Shown here piece after piece: positions 41,649 through 49,786 of a DNA stretch of 64,000 bases. Location: the NCBI GenBank assembly GCA_003162475.1, contig PMOI01000020.1, positions 1-64,000 of the forward strand, given 5' to 3'. Numbering within the stretch: position 1 is the first letter of the stretch; each line of letters opens with the position of its first letter. Under the pieces are notes generated by a model that saw nothing but the letters and a program-made list of their open reading frames with translations, searched no databases and had not been told where the DNA came from. The position numbers were made by a program, and so were the translations under genes. The DNA is from Acidimicrobiaceae bacterium (GTDB lineage: Bacteria > Actinomycetota > Acidimicrobiia > Acidimicrobiales > RAAP-2).

Positions 41649-42902
41649 TCAGCTGTCGAGTTCACTCAGGCGACTCGCGAGAAAAGCGCGCTCGACTTCA
41701 TTCTCGGATAGTTCCAGTGCCTCTTGATAGGCCAAGCGGGCTTCATCACGACGACCGAGACGGCGAAGGAAGTCGGCCCGCGTGCTGGCTAGATAGTTGT
41801 AGCTGAGGAGATGGTCTTCACTCGAAAGTTCCGACAGGGCCGCGAGCCCCGCCTCAGGTCCGTCCACAATGCCAACAGCGACGGCACGATTGAGGGCAAC
41901 GACCGGTGAGGGCCACGCGACGAGCAGTACGTCGTACAGTGCGACGATCTCACGCCAGTCAGTCTCCTCCCACGAGGGTGCTTCGGCGTGCAGCGCCGCG
42001 ATGGCCGCCATCAAAGCGAACCGACCAGGAGGTCGAGATCGAAGCGCCTCACGAACCAACACCGCGCCTGCGGCGATCGCTTCTCGATCCCACTTCGTGC
42101 GGTCTTGCTCCGACAACAGGAGCAACGAACCCTCGCTGTTCGTGCGAGTCTGGCGGCGAGCGTCCGTGAGAATGATGAGCGCCAAGAGGCCGGCGACTTC
42201 AGCGTCGTCGGGCAATAACGATCGCAGTAGACGGGCGAGATCGAGTGCGCGTTCCACGAGATCGCCTCTCACGAGGTCTGACCCCGACGGCGCGGTGTGA
42301 CCCGTCGTGAACACGAGGTGAATCGCCGAGAGGACGGCGTCAACACGCGTGGGCAGCTCCACGGCGGTGGGTACTTGGTAGGGAATGCGCGAGGTCGATA
42401 TCTTTTTCTTTCCCCGAGTAATCCGTGCCGCCATCGTTGGCTCGCTCACCAAGAAGGCTCTCGCCACTTCCGAGGTGGTGAGCCCGCACAACAGTCGCAG
42501 TGACAGTGCCACTTGGGTCTCGGGCGAAAGTGCCGGGTGACAGCACGTGAAGATGAGACGGAGTCGATCATCGGCAACGCTCGGTAGCTCCGCGTCGCTC
42601 AGCAACGCCGACTCCTGCGGTTCAACGAAGTTGCTCATGGCTCGCCTCTGGGACGTCTGACGTCGAAGCGTGTCAATGGCTCGTCGTCGCGCGACGGTGG
42701 TGAGCCACGCCCCCGTCTTTGTGGGGATGCCGCTCTTCGGCCATGTCACCAAAGCCCGGGCGAAAGCGTCCTGAACACACTCCTCGGCCACGTCGATGTC
42801 GCCAGTGACGCGGATGGTCGCCGCGAGCACGAATGCCCACTCACGTCGATACGCCTCGGCGACCGCGGTCTCGACATCGACGGGACGAGAAACGCTGTTC
42901 AG
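41649..42902 (-). CDS. ECF42-type RNA polymerase sigma factor with long C-terminal extension
   Basis: Sigma region 2 (IDVAEECVQDAFARAL) and region 4 (LLCGLTTSEVARAFLVSEPTMAARI) are followed by the roughly 230-residue helical extension of ECF42 (DUF6596). The recognised ATG/GTG frame begins at 42830 inside helix 1. In-frame sequence continues upstream as ETAVAEAYRREWAFVLAAT, exactly the missing start of region 2, with no ATG, GTG or TTG. A CTG at 42902 overlaps the DGPF gene stop as CTGA, so a non-standard coupled start is proposed; 42830 is the conservative alternative. Full length would be 417 residues. Confidence 0.82.
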   Translation of the reverse strand: MNSVSRPVDVETAVAEAYRREWAFVLAATIRVTGDIDVAEECVQDAFARALVTWPKSGIPTKTGAWLTTVARRRAIDTLRRQTSQRRAMSNFVEPQESALLSDAELPSVADDRLRLIFTCCHPALSPETQVALSLRLLCGLTTSEVARAFLVSEPTMAARITRGKKKISTSRIPYQVPTAVELPTRVDAVLSAIHLVFTTGHTAPSGSDLVRGDLVERALDLARLLRSLLPDDAEVAGLLALIILTDARRQTRTNSEGSLLLLSEQDRTKWDREAIAAGAVLVREALRSRPPGRFALMAAIAALHAEAPSWEETDWREIVALYDVLLVAWPSPVVALNRAVAVGIVDGPEAGLAALSELSSEDHLLSYNYLASTRADFLRRLGRRDEARLAYQEALELSENEVERAFLASRLSELDS

Positions 42903-43258
42903 TCGAAAACTCTGATCGGGCGCACTTCTACACCACCGAAAGGAGCCGGAACTTGACTCGCCACGGCAATGGCCTCGTCGAGGTCACCCGCTTCGATCAG
43001 GTAGTAGCCGCCCAACGCTTCCTTGGTTTCGGCGAAAGCTCCGTCGGTGACGACGAGCTTTCCCGTGGCGTCACGACGAAGCGACGTTGCACTCGATGTT
43101 GGCTGCAAGGCGTTTCCACCGCGAAGCGCGGCTCCATTCGTCTCACCAAACACTCGGTGTTCGTCCGTCATCTTGCCCATCATTTTCCCGGCGCTCGCCG
43201 GGTCGGCGTTTTCCCACGCCGCTTCATCTGAGTAAATCAGAACTAGGTACTCTGACAT
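42899..43258 (-). CDS. DGPF-domain (YCII-related) protein, partner of the ECF42 sigma factor
   Basis: A 119-residue protein with the YCII-like ferredoxin fold seen in DGPF proteins that accompany ECF42 genes. It begins MSEYLVLIYSDEAAW and includes LGGYYLIEAGDLDEAIAVAS. ATG 43258 has AGAGGAG upstream; the frame open to 43354 crosses the predicted promoter. In Streptomyces such genes are direct targets of ECF42 and the sigma factor's C-terminal extension is needed for activity. The biochemical role of DGPF proteins is unknown. Confidence 0.88.
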   Translation of the reverse strand: MSEYLVLIYSDEAAWENADPASAGKMMGKMTDEHRVFGETNGAALRGGNALQPTSSATSLRRDATGKLVVTDGAFAETKEALGGYYLIEAGDLDEAIAVASQVPAPFGGVEVRPIRVFD

Positions 43259-43277
43259 TTCTCTGCTCCTCTGTAAG

Positions 43278-43292
43278 GTCCGATTCTCGGAC
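43278..43292. repeat. Small hairpin in the leader of the DGPF-ECF42 operon
   Basis: GTCCGA and TCGGAC flank three bases, giving a six-base-pair stem about 20 bases before the DGPF ATG. It lies within the predicted 5' leader. It could affect mRNA stability or bind a regulator. Confidence 0.4.
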
Positions 43293-43304
43293 TTCATGGA
43301 TACC

Positions 43305-43331
43305 GACGCACGGGACCTGGCGAAATCGACA
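43305..43331 (-). promoter_or_regulatory. Predicted ECF42-type autoregulated promoter
   Basis: On the minus strand TGTCGA (43326-43331) is followed after 17 bases by CGTC (43305-43308). This matches the ECF42 promoter pattern I recall from Streptomyces work, TGTCGA at -35 and a CGTC/CGAC-like -10. It would drive the DGPF-sigma operon. Confidence 0.55.
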
Positions 43332-43412
43332 GAATCTCGAAAATTCGTTGTCAACTTTATTCATGGCGCGTGTGAGGCCAACGAACAGACCAGGCCAGGT
43401 AGTGGAAACCGC

Positions 43413-43943
43413 CTAACCGATGCCGTCAAGGAGATCAAGCATGTCCTCGGCGTGTTCTTCTTCAACCGCGAGAATCTCCTCCACCATCCGACGCGTGGTC
43501 GGGTCACCGTCGCCCAGCCAGGAGATGATTTCTGAGTAGGCGGCGATCGCCACTCGCTCGGCGACGAGGTCCTCACGAATCATCTTTTCCAGTTCTTTGG
43601 ATGAGTCGTACTCCGTGTGGCTGCGCCCGGTCAAAGTTTCGGGACTGAAGTCAGGCTCACCGCCGAGCTGCGCAATACGCGCGGCGATCGAGTCGGCGTG
43701 TTCTTGCTCCTCGCCGGCGTGCTCGAGGAACTCCGCGGCGGCAGCCTGTGCGCTCAGCCCTTGTGCGGTGAAATAGTGACGCTTGTAACGCAACACGCAC
43801 ACGAGTTCCGTCGCCAGTGATTGATTGAGAACGAAGATCACCCTCTCAAGGTCCGCTCCGTACGCGTCGGTCACTGGTCCTTTGTCCATGTTCTCACGAG
43901 CACGCTTTCGCAGCGTTTCAACATCAGTCAGGAATTCTTTCAC
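43413..43943 (-). CDS. Ferritin-like di-iron protein (bacterioferritin/Dps-like)
   Basis: A 176-residue four-helix bundle protein. Likely di-iron ligands lie in ATELVCVLRYKRHY (helix A), EHAGEEQEHADSIAARI (helix B, the ExxH pair), ERVAIAAYSEII and VEEEHAEDMLDLL (helix D, ExxH). No heme-binding Met is obvious. GTG 43943 has AAGGAG nine bases upstream and is preferred to 43964. Role in iron storage or oxidative stress is inferred from the family. It stands alone. Confidence 0.85.
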   Translation of the reverse strand: MKEFLTDVETLRKRARENMDKGPVTDAYGADLERVIFVLNQSLATELVCVLRYKRHYFTAQGLSAQAAAAEFLEHAGEEQEHADSIAARIAQLGGEPDFSPETLTGRSHTEYDSSKELEKMIREDLVAERVAIAAYSEIISWLGDGDPTTRRMVEEILAVEEEHAEDMLDLLDGIG

Positions 43944-44104
43944 GGTCGCTTCTCCTTGCGTCACGGATGACCCGATGTCTTAGAAGGCCATCTTGAGGCA
44001 AGGGTAGTGGACCCGCTCACTTCGGACACCGAAAACTTAATCTAGGCCTCGCCGCGTCCACACACCTCTACACCGCTCTAGGTGATGAGACTGGCGCGTC
44101 GTTT

Positions 44105-45616
44105 CTAGCGAACCGCGTCGGCGGTCGCAATGAGCTGACGCGCGGCGCGCGCCTCATCCACGCGTGACACGGGCGTGCTCTGCGGCGCGCGGTGGAGCGA
44201 CTCGGGATCGTCCTTCGCGCGCTGGGCTATGCGCTCAATGGCCTGGGCGAGCGACTCGAGCGTCTGGACACTCTCGGTTTCGGTTGGCTCGAACATCAGC
44301 GCCTCTTCGACGATGAGCGGGAAGTAGACCGTTGGCGAGTGGAAACCCTCCTCGAGAAGCGCCTTCGCGACGTCCAGACCGCGCACGCCGTACTTGTTCT
44401 TCAGCGGCGTCGCCGTAAGGGTGCACTCGTGCATGCAGACTCGGTCGTAGGCGGCCGGGAGAATGTCGCGAAGTCGATGGCGAAGCCAGTTCGCGTTCAA
44501 GACCGCGTGTTGGGCGACGCGAGTGAGGCCGTCTCCACCGTGAACGTCGATGTAGGCGAGCGCTCGAGCGAGCACCAGGGCGTTGCCGTGCCAACCGTGC
44601 ACGCGCCCGATCGAGCGCGGCGGCGCGACCCAGTTGAAGTAGCCGTCACCGACGCGCGTGGCCTTCGGGCCTGGTAGGAAGTCCACCAAGTGCGCGGCCA
44701 CCGCCACCGGACCGGCGCCCGGTCCGCCACCTCCGTGGGGTGTGGCGAAGGTCTTGTGCAGGTTCATGTGCACAATGTCAAAGCCCATGTCGCCCGGACG
44801 AACGGCACCCAAGATGGCGTTCAAGTTCGCGCCGTCGTAGTAGAGCAGACCTCCAACGTCGTGCACGGCCTTGGCGATTTCGGTGATCTCCTCTTCGAAG
44901 AGTCCGACCGTGTTGGGGTTGGTGAGCATGATCCCCGCCACGTCGGGTCCGAGCGCGGACTTGAGCGCTTCGAGATCGACGAGCCCGCGATCGTTCGAGG
45001 GCACGGTCGTGACCTCGTAGCCCCCGAGCGTCACCGACGCCGGATTCGTGCCGTGCGCCGAGTCAGGGATCAAGACGCGTCGACGGTGATCGCCGTTCGC
45101 TTCGTGGTAGGCGCGCATCAACAAGAGGCCCGTCAGTTCGCCGGCCGCGCCCGCGGCCGGCTGGAGCGTGGCGGCACTCATACCGGTGATGGCGCAGAGC
45201 TTCTCTTCGAGCGTGACCAAGATCTCGAGCCAACCTTGACTGAGTGACGCCGGCGCGCCGGGATGCACGGCGTTGAGCCCGGGATCGCCCGCGATGGCGT
45301 CACAGAACTTTGGGTTGTACTTCATGGTGCACGATCCGAGCGGATACATTCCGAGGTCCACCGAGAACTGACGATGCGACAGTCGGGTGAAGTGCGCCAC
45401 GAGATCTCGTTCGGAGACTTCGGCCACGGGAACGACTTCGGGGTTCAGATGCGCCGCGGGGACCAACTCACTGAGAGCAGTCGCGCGAACGCCCGTCGTA
45501 CGCAGTTGGTAGGCCGATCGGTTCGCCACGGACATCTCGAAGAGCGTGGGCTCGGTTTCGTGGCCCATGAGTGGCGCCGACGCCGCTCGTCCTCCGGGCT
45601 GTGGGACCGCGTTCAT
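44105..45616 (-). CDS. gcvPB: Glycine dehydrogenase (decarboxylating) subunit 2, GcvPB
   Basis: This is the PLP-binding half of the split P-protein of the glycine cleavage system. The Schiff-base Lys is in HMNLHKTFATPHGGGGPG, and YYDGANLNAI and SAATLQPAAGAAGE are typical. Length is 503 residues. It overlaps gcvPA by four bases. The split form is common in Gram-positive bacteria and archaea. The C-terminal tail (about 25 residues) is slightly longer than usual. Confidence 0.95.
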   Translation of the reverse strand: MNAVPQPGGRAASAPLMGHETEPTLFEMSVANRSAYQLRTTGVRATALSELVPAAHLNPEVVPVAEVSERDLVAHFTRLSHRQFSVDLGMYPLGSCTMKYNPKFCDAIAGDPGLNAVHPGAPASLSQGWLEILVTLEEKLCAITGMSAATLQPAAGAAGELTGLLLMRAYHEANGDHRRRVLIPDSAHGTNPASVTLGGYEVTTVPSNDRGLVDLEALKSALGPDVAGIMLTNPNTVGLFEEEITEIAKAVHDVGGLLYYDGANLNAILGAVRPGDMGFDIVHMNLHKTFATPHGGGGPGAGPVAVAAHLVDFLPGPKATRVGDGYFNWVAPPRSIGRVHGWHGNALVLARALAYIDVHGGDGLTRVAQHAVLNANWLRHRLRDILPAAYDRVCMHECTLTATPLKNKYGVRGLDVAKALLEEGFHSPTVYFPLIVEEALMFEPTETESVQTLESLAQAIERIAQRAKDDPESLHRAPQSTPVSRVDEARAARQLIATADAVR

Positions 45617-46980
45617 CGGGTCAGCGCCTCTCGCAACACGTTGACGTAGTGGTCGATCTCATCTTTCGTCCGGCGCTCGGTGACGGTGACGAGCAACACG
45701 TTGTCGATGGCGCCGTCGACGGAGGGATCCGCGCCACCACTCAAGGCACTCACCGAGAGCCCGGCGAGCACGTTGCTCTCGGCCATGGCCGCGATGATCT
45801 GATCGGCGGGCTTAGCCAGGCGAACTGCGAACTCGCGAAAGAATGGCTGTGTCGAGAACGGCGCGACGCCCTCAATGGTGAGCAGCTCGTCGTAGAGGTA
45901 GTGCGCGCCCTGGGCGCAGCGCGTCGCCACTTCGCGAAGCCCGTACGTCCCGAGCCAGCCCAGTTGTATCGCTGCCGTGACCGCCATCAAGGTCTGGTTG
46001 GTGCAGACGTTCGACGTCGCCTTCTCTCGGCGGATGTCTTGCTCGCGCGCTCGAAGCGTCGTCACGAAAGCTCGACGGTCACTGGAGTCCACCGTCTCGC
46101 CGACGATGCGCCCGGGTAGGCGCCGTACTTGTGCTTGGGTGCAGGCGAAGAGTCCGAGGTACGGCCCACCGAAAGAGAGAGGCGTACCGAAGGCCTGACC
46201 CTCACCGACGAAGACGTCCGCGCCCCACTGGCCAGCGGTCTTCAAGACACCCGCGGCGACCGGGTCGGCGCCGATGACGAACAGAGCGTCGTTGGCCACC
46301 GCGAGTTCTTTGGCGACGCTCAAGTCCTCGAGGACGCCAAGGTAGTTAGGGTACGCCGCCACGATGGCCGCGGCGTCAGTGACGTCGACGCTTTCCCAGT
46401 CGGTGACGCCGTCTCGAAGAGGCACCTCCACGATCTCGTGTCCGGTGCCGCGAGCGAACGTGCGGGCCACTTCACGCCAGTGTGGATGCACGCCCGAGGA
46501 GATGACCATCTTCTGGCGACCAGTGGCGCCGCGCGCCATGTTGAGGGCCTCGACGAGGGCCGTCGCCGCGTCGTAGAGCGAAGCGTTGGGGATCGCAAGT
46601 CCGCTCAGACGCGCGACCAACGTCTGGTACTCGAAGATTGCTTGGAGCACACCTTGCGCGACCTCGGGCTGGTACGGCGTGTAGGCGGTCACGAACTCCG
46701 AGCGGTTCGAGAGCATCTTCACCACGGCCGGCACTTCGTGGTCGTAGGCGCCGCCGCCCGCGAAGCACGTCATCGCGTTGGCCTTGGCCTTGTTGGCGCT
46801 GGTGTAGCCGGCGAAGATCGCCGCCACGTCGGGTTCGCTCAATCCGTCGGCGACGTCGAGTCCCTTTGCTAAACGTACGGCCTGGGGAATCTGGGCGAAC
46901 AGATCGTCGAGGGAGTCCATGCCGAGAAACGAAAGCATCGACGTGACGTCGTCTTCGGTGTGGGGTAGGTAGTCAGCCAC
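45613..46980 (-). CDS. gcvPA: Glycine dehydrogenase (decarboxylating) subunit 1, GcvPA
   Basis: A 455-residue subunit with the N-terminal ADYLPHTEDDVTSMLSFLG signature, FAGGGAYDHEVPAVV and YTPYQPEVAQGVLQ. It pairs with GcvPB to form the P-protein, which decarboxylates glycine and transfers aminomethyl to the lipoyl arm of GcvH. Start overlaps the gcvT stop by eight bases. The gcvH gene is separate, at 56755. Confidence 0.95.
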   Translation of the reverse strand: MADYLPHTEDDVTSMLSFLGMDSLDDLFAQIPQAVRLAKGLDVADGLSEPDVAAIFAGYTSANKAKANAMTCFAGGGAYDHEVPAVVKMLSNRSEFVTAYTPYQPEVAQGVLQAIFEYQTLVARLSGLAIPNASLYDAATALVEALNMARGATGRQKMVISSGVHPHWREVARTFARGTGHEIVEVPLRDGVTDWESVDVTDAAAIVAAYPNYLGVLEDLSVAKELAVANDALFVIGADPVAAGVLKTAGQWGADVFVGEGQAFGTPLSFGGPYLGLFACTQAQVRRLPGRIVGETVDSSDRRAFVTTLRAREQDIRREKATSNVCTNQTLMAVTAAIQLGWLGTYGLREVATRCAQGAHYLYDELLTIEGVAPFSTQPFFREFAVRLAKPADQIIAAMAESNVLAGLSVSALSGGADPSVDGAIDNVLLVTVTERRTKDEIDHYVNVLREALTR

Positions 46981-48034
46981 CTGAAGCGTCCTTTCGGACG
47001 AACGGCAGCGCCGTCACCTTCGCCGCGATCTCACGACCGCGCAACATCACCGTGACGTCGGTGCCCTCTTCGAGTTCGGGCGTGAGCAGTCCCATTCCGA
47101 TTCCATGTTCAAGCACGGGAGAGAAGTTACCCGACGTGAGTAGTCCCGCGTGCACACCATCAACGAACACCTCGCCACCGTCACGCAGTGGTTGACGACC
47201 CGGCGTGGCAACGCCCTTCAACAATCGGGCCACCCCACGCTCGCGTTCACGCTCGACGGCCGCTCGTCCCTTGAATGTCTCCTTTTGCCAACCCAACACC
47301 CAGCCGAGTCCAGCCTCGAGCGTCGTTGACGACAACGTGAGCTCGTGACCGTAGAGCGGCAGCGCGGCTTCGAGGCGCAACGTGTCGCGCGCGCCTAGTC
47401 CCGCCGGCGTGACGTCCGCGGCGACGAGACTTCGAAATATCTGTTCAGCGACCTCGTTCGGTGCCGCGATCTCGAGACCCGCTTCGCCGGTGTAGCCCGT
47501 GCCCGCGACCCTTACTTCCACTCCCTCGAAATCGAACCGATCGACGCGAAAGCGCCCCACTTCGGCGAAGCGCGGATCAACCGCGGCGACCTTGGCCCTG
47601 GCGTTCGGTCCCTGCACCGCCAGCACACAACGCTCGTGCGTCACGTCGCGACCCGGCAACACCGACGTGACGCCCGACGTGTTGGAGGCGTTGGGCATGA
47701 CGTCGAACTCGTTCTCACTCACCCACCAGACGATGATGTCGTCGACCACGAAGCCGTCGTCAGTGAGGAGGTGCGTGTACTGGGCTCGTCCGGGCGCGAC
47801 CTTCTTGAGGTCGTTCGTCAACGTGTTCTGAAGCGCGTCGAACATCTCCGTTCCGTCACAGCGCACCGTGCCGAGGTGGCTCACGTCAAAGACCACCGCG
47901 TCGCGACGACAGGCCAGGTGCTCGACGACCGTACCCGTCTGATACTGCAAGGGCATCTCCCAACCACCGAAGGGCACGATCTTCGCGCCCAGTTCGACGT
48001 GGAGGTCGTAGAGAAACGGACGGCGATCGCTCAT
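46973..48034 (-). CDS. gcvT: Aminomethyltransferase GcvT
   Basis: The T-protein releases ammonia and passes the methylene group to tetrahydrofolate. RPFLYDLHVELGAKIVPFGG, FDVSHLGTVRCDG, GYTGEAGLEI and LGARDTLRLEAALPLYGHEL are classical GcvT landmarks; the catalytic Asp is expected in the segment near GLGARD or in the folate site. Length is 353 residues. It starts seven bases after the upstream nuclease-like gene, so the gcv operon appears to run from the MerR gene. Confidence 0.94.
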   Translation of the reverse strand: MSDRRPFLYDLHVELGAKIVPFGGWEMPLQYQTGTVVEHLACRRDAVVFDVSHLGTVRCDGTEMFDALQNTLTNDLKKVAPGRAQYTHLLTDDGFVVDDIIVWWVSENEFDVMPNASNTSGVTSVLPGRDVTHERCVLAVQGPNARAKVAAVDPRFAEVGRFRVDRFDFEGVEVRVAGTGYTGEAGLEIAAPNEVAEQIFRSLVAADVTPAGLGARDTLRLEAALPLYGHELTLSSTTLEAGLGWVLGWQKETFKGRAAVERERERGVARLLKGVATPGRQPLRDGGEVFVDGVHAGLLTSGNFSPVLEHGIGMGLLTPELEEGTDVTVMLRGREIAAKVTALPFVRKDASGG

Positions 48035-48040
48035 GATGCG

Positions 48041-48439
48041 TTACGCGGCCCGTCCGTCAATAGCGTGCAGATCGTGATGACGTAAGAGCTCGTGGTAGTC
48101 GCGCTGGTACACAACGAGGAGCGGGATCTCGGGATAGAGATCACGGAAGCGACGGACCTTTTGGTTCTTCTTCGTGACGAGTCGTTGTTCGAGGACGGTC
48201 AGCTCGATGAAGAGGCGTTGCGCGGGAAGGAAGAAGTCGGGGCGAAACCCGCGCGTCGGCACGCCCTTGTCGTTCCAGGCAAGAGGAAATTCGAGCGGTT
48301 CGTAGACCCACTGGTGACCGTAAAGGGTGAGCAGTTGCGAGAAGAGCTTCTCACTGGGGTGGGCAAACGTCTGATCGAGTGTAGGTACCGCACTCGGATG
48401 GCGACGACGGGCGTCGTCGCTCAGCGTCGAAGAAGTCAC
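48041..48439 (-). CDS. Nuclease-like protein of unknown role (PD-(D/E)xK-type motif)
   Basis: A 132-residue protein with GFRPDFFLPAQRLFIELTVLEQ followed by TKKNQK. The spacing PD, E-L-T and K resembles the catalytic line of PD-(D/E)xK nucleases and of DUF559-type proteins, but I cannot confirm activity. Homologues are, to my recollection, conserved hypothetical proteins in actinobacteria. The ATG overlaps the MerR gene stop, and gcvT follows, so its expression is tied to a regulator and to glycine cleavage. Confidence 0.65.
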   Translation of the reverse strand: MTSSTLSDDARRRHPSAVPTLDQTFAHPSEKLFSQLLTLYGHQWVYEPLEFPLAWNDKGVPTRGFRPDFFLPAQRLFIELTVLEQRLVTKKNQKVRRFRDLYPEIPLLVVYQRDYHELLRHHDLHAIDGRAA

Positions 48440-48894
48440 GCCGTGGCGGCCCCCTTACCCGACATAGCAACTTCATCTTGACGCAGGGTGGCTCGCAGTT
48501 CGGCAACCACCTTCGCGAGCGGGACAATATTAAAGACCCCTTGACCGCCGCGCAGGAGGTCAACGAGTTCGCCGTCGTCGTGCGCGAGGACGGATCCGGC
48601 GTCGGAGAGCACGAGAGAGCTAGAGGCGAGATCGGCGCCCAATGAACGTCGAAGGCATTCGACGGCTTGGCGCGCACGCGCTAGCGACACGCCCGAGCTG
48701 AGCAGCGACTTAATGACCTTTACTTCGAGGACGTCGCCGTATGAGTACGCACGCTTCGAACCACTTCCGGTCGCGGGCGTGATTGAGGGCGTCACCAGTG
48801 AGGTGCGCGCCCAGTAGTCCAACTGACGGTACGTCACGCCCGTGAGGCGACACACCGTCGGTCCGCTATAGCCAAAAGTTGCAGTATCAGTCAC
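48436..48894 (-). CDS. MerR-family regulator
   Basis: The N-terminal winged helix reads VCRLTGVTYRQLDYWARTSLVTPSI, the MerR HTH with its Tyr-Trp pair, followed by RAYSYGDVLEVKVIKSLL. A C-terminal domain of about 75 residues lacks the cysteines of metal sensors. GTG start has GGGGAGGA upstream. It heads the nuclease-like/gcv operon and sits below a palindrome at 48939-48954, so autoregulation and control of gcv are plausible. Confidence 0.85.
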   Translation of the reverse strand: MTDTATFGYSGPTVCRLTGVTYRQLDYWARTSLVTPSITPATGSGSKRAYSYGDVLEVKVIKSLLSSGVSLARARQAVECLRRSLGADLASSSLVLSDAGSVLAHDDGELVDLLRGGQGVFNIVPLAKVVAELRATLRQDEVAMSGKGAATA

Positions 48895-48938
48895 TCGTTG
48901 TCCTCCCCGACCGAGGTCTGACCAGACTAGCCCGAAGG

Positions 48939-48954
48939 ACTACACGCGTGTAGT
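48939..48954. promoter_or_regulatory. Palindrome between thiG and the MerR gene, putative operator
   Basis: ACTACACG and CGTGTAGT form a perfect 16-base palindrome 45 bases upstream of the MerR gene start and 11 bases beyond the thiG stop. A second imperfect repeat (GTCTG and CAGAC around two bases) lies at 48916-48927. No T-run follows, so a terminator role is less likely. Confidence 0.5.
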
Positions 48955-48964
48955 TAGTTTGGCC

Positions 48965-49744
48965 CTACCCGGCAAAAAGGTCGGGCCGACCGAGTGACGG
49001 CGACGAAGCTTCAGCGTGCAGTCGGGTCGGAATCCGCCCCGCCCGACGCGCCAGATACCCCGCTCGCACGGCCTCTTTGAGGGCTTCGGCCATCAAGACG
49101 GGCTCGAGGGCCCTGTTCATCGCCGACGCCGCGAGCACCCCGTCACAGCCCAATTCCATGGCAAGCGCGGCGTCTGAGGCCGTTCCCACGCCAGCGTCGA
49201 GCAGTACCGGGACCTCAACGCGGTCCGTGATCAACGAAATGGCGTGGGGATTGAGAATGCCCAGTCCCGACCCGATCGGCGAACCCAGCGGCATCACCGC
49301 AACGCAACCCAACTGTTCGAGACGCTGCGCGACGATGAAGTCGTCCGACGTGTAGGCCCAGACTTCGAATCCCCTTCGAACGAGTTCGCGCGCGGCACTC
49401 AGGGTTTCGGTGGTATCGGGCAGAAGAGTGAGGTCGTCACCGATCACTTCAAGCTTGATCAACGGCGTCGAAAAGGCCTCACGGGCGAGCTCGGCGACCT
49501 TGACCGCCTCGTCAGCGCTGTAGCACCCGGCCGTGTTGGGCAACAGCGTCACGTCCAAGCGATTCAAGAGGTCGTAGATCGAACCTTCGACGTTCGGGTC
49601 AACCCGACGAAGGGCCACCGTCGCGATGGTCGAACCCGACGCCAGTATCGACGCCTCCAACACGTCCATGGAGCGGAAACCACCCGTGCCCACGACGAGC
49701 CTCGATGGCGATCGAAACGATCCGACTTGAAAGACGTCTTGCAC
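48965..49744 (-). CDS. thiG: Thiazole synthase ThiG
   Basis: A TIM-barrel enzyme of 259 residues forming the thiazole phosphate moiety of thiamine. [10 protein letters not shown], the catalytic Lys in [19 protein letters not shown] and [13 protein letters not shown] are diagnostic. thiS and thiO are not adjacent. The GTG start is supported by TACGCT six bases upstream. It is divergent from thiD. No TPP riboswitch is visible between them. Confidence 0.95.
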   Translation of the reverse strand: MQDVFQVGSFRSPSRLVVGTGGFRSMDVLEASILASGSTIATVALRRVDPNVEGSIYDLLNRLDVTLLPNTAGCYSADEAVKVAELAREAFSTPLIKLEVIGDDLTLLPDTTETLSAARELVRRGFEVWAYTSDDFIVAQRLEQLGCVAVMPLGSPIGSGLGILNPHAISLITDRVEVPVLLDAGVGTASDAALAMELGCDGVLAASAMNRALEPVLMAEALKEAVRAGYLARRAGRIPTRLHAEASSPSLGRPDLFAG

Positions 49745-49750
49745 GGCACC

Positions 49751-49756
49751 AGCGTA
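49751..49756 (-). promoter_or_regulatory. -10 box (TACGCT) of thiG, leaderless start
   Basis: TACGCT on the minus strand ends six bases before the thiG GTG. It faces the thiD -10 at 49775-49780 across 18 bases, so each promoter's -35 region would fall on the other's -10. Confidence 0.5.
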
Positions 49757-49774
49757 CTAACCAACGTCCCTAAC

Positions 49775-49780
49775 TAGGGT
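49775..49780 (+). promoter_or_regulatory. -10 box (TAGGGT) of thiD, leaderless start
   Basis: TAGGGT ends six bases before the GTG at 49787, identical in sequence and spacing to the mpa promoter box. Confidence 0.5.
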
Positions 49781-49786
49781 TGGAGC

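Noticed and set aside
43296..43535. Plus-strand frame between the DGPF and ferritin-like genes
   Set aside because: It overlaps the predicted ECF42 promoter and the ferritin gene and shows no coding signature.
49745..49786. TPP riboswitch between thiG and thiD
   Set aside because: The gap is 42 bases, too short for a TPP aptamer, and lacks its CTGAGA motif.
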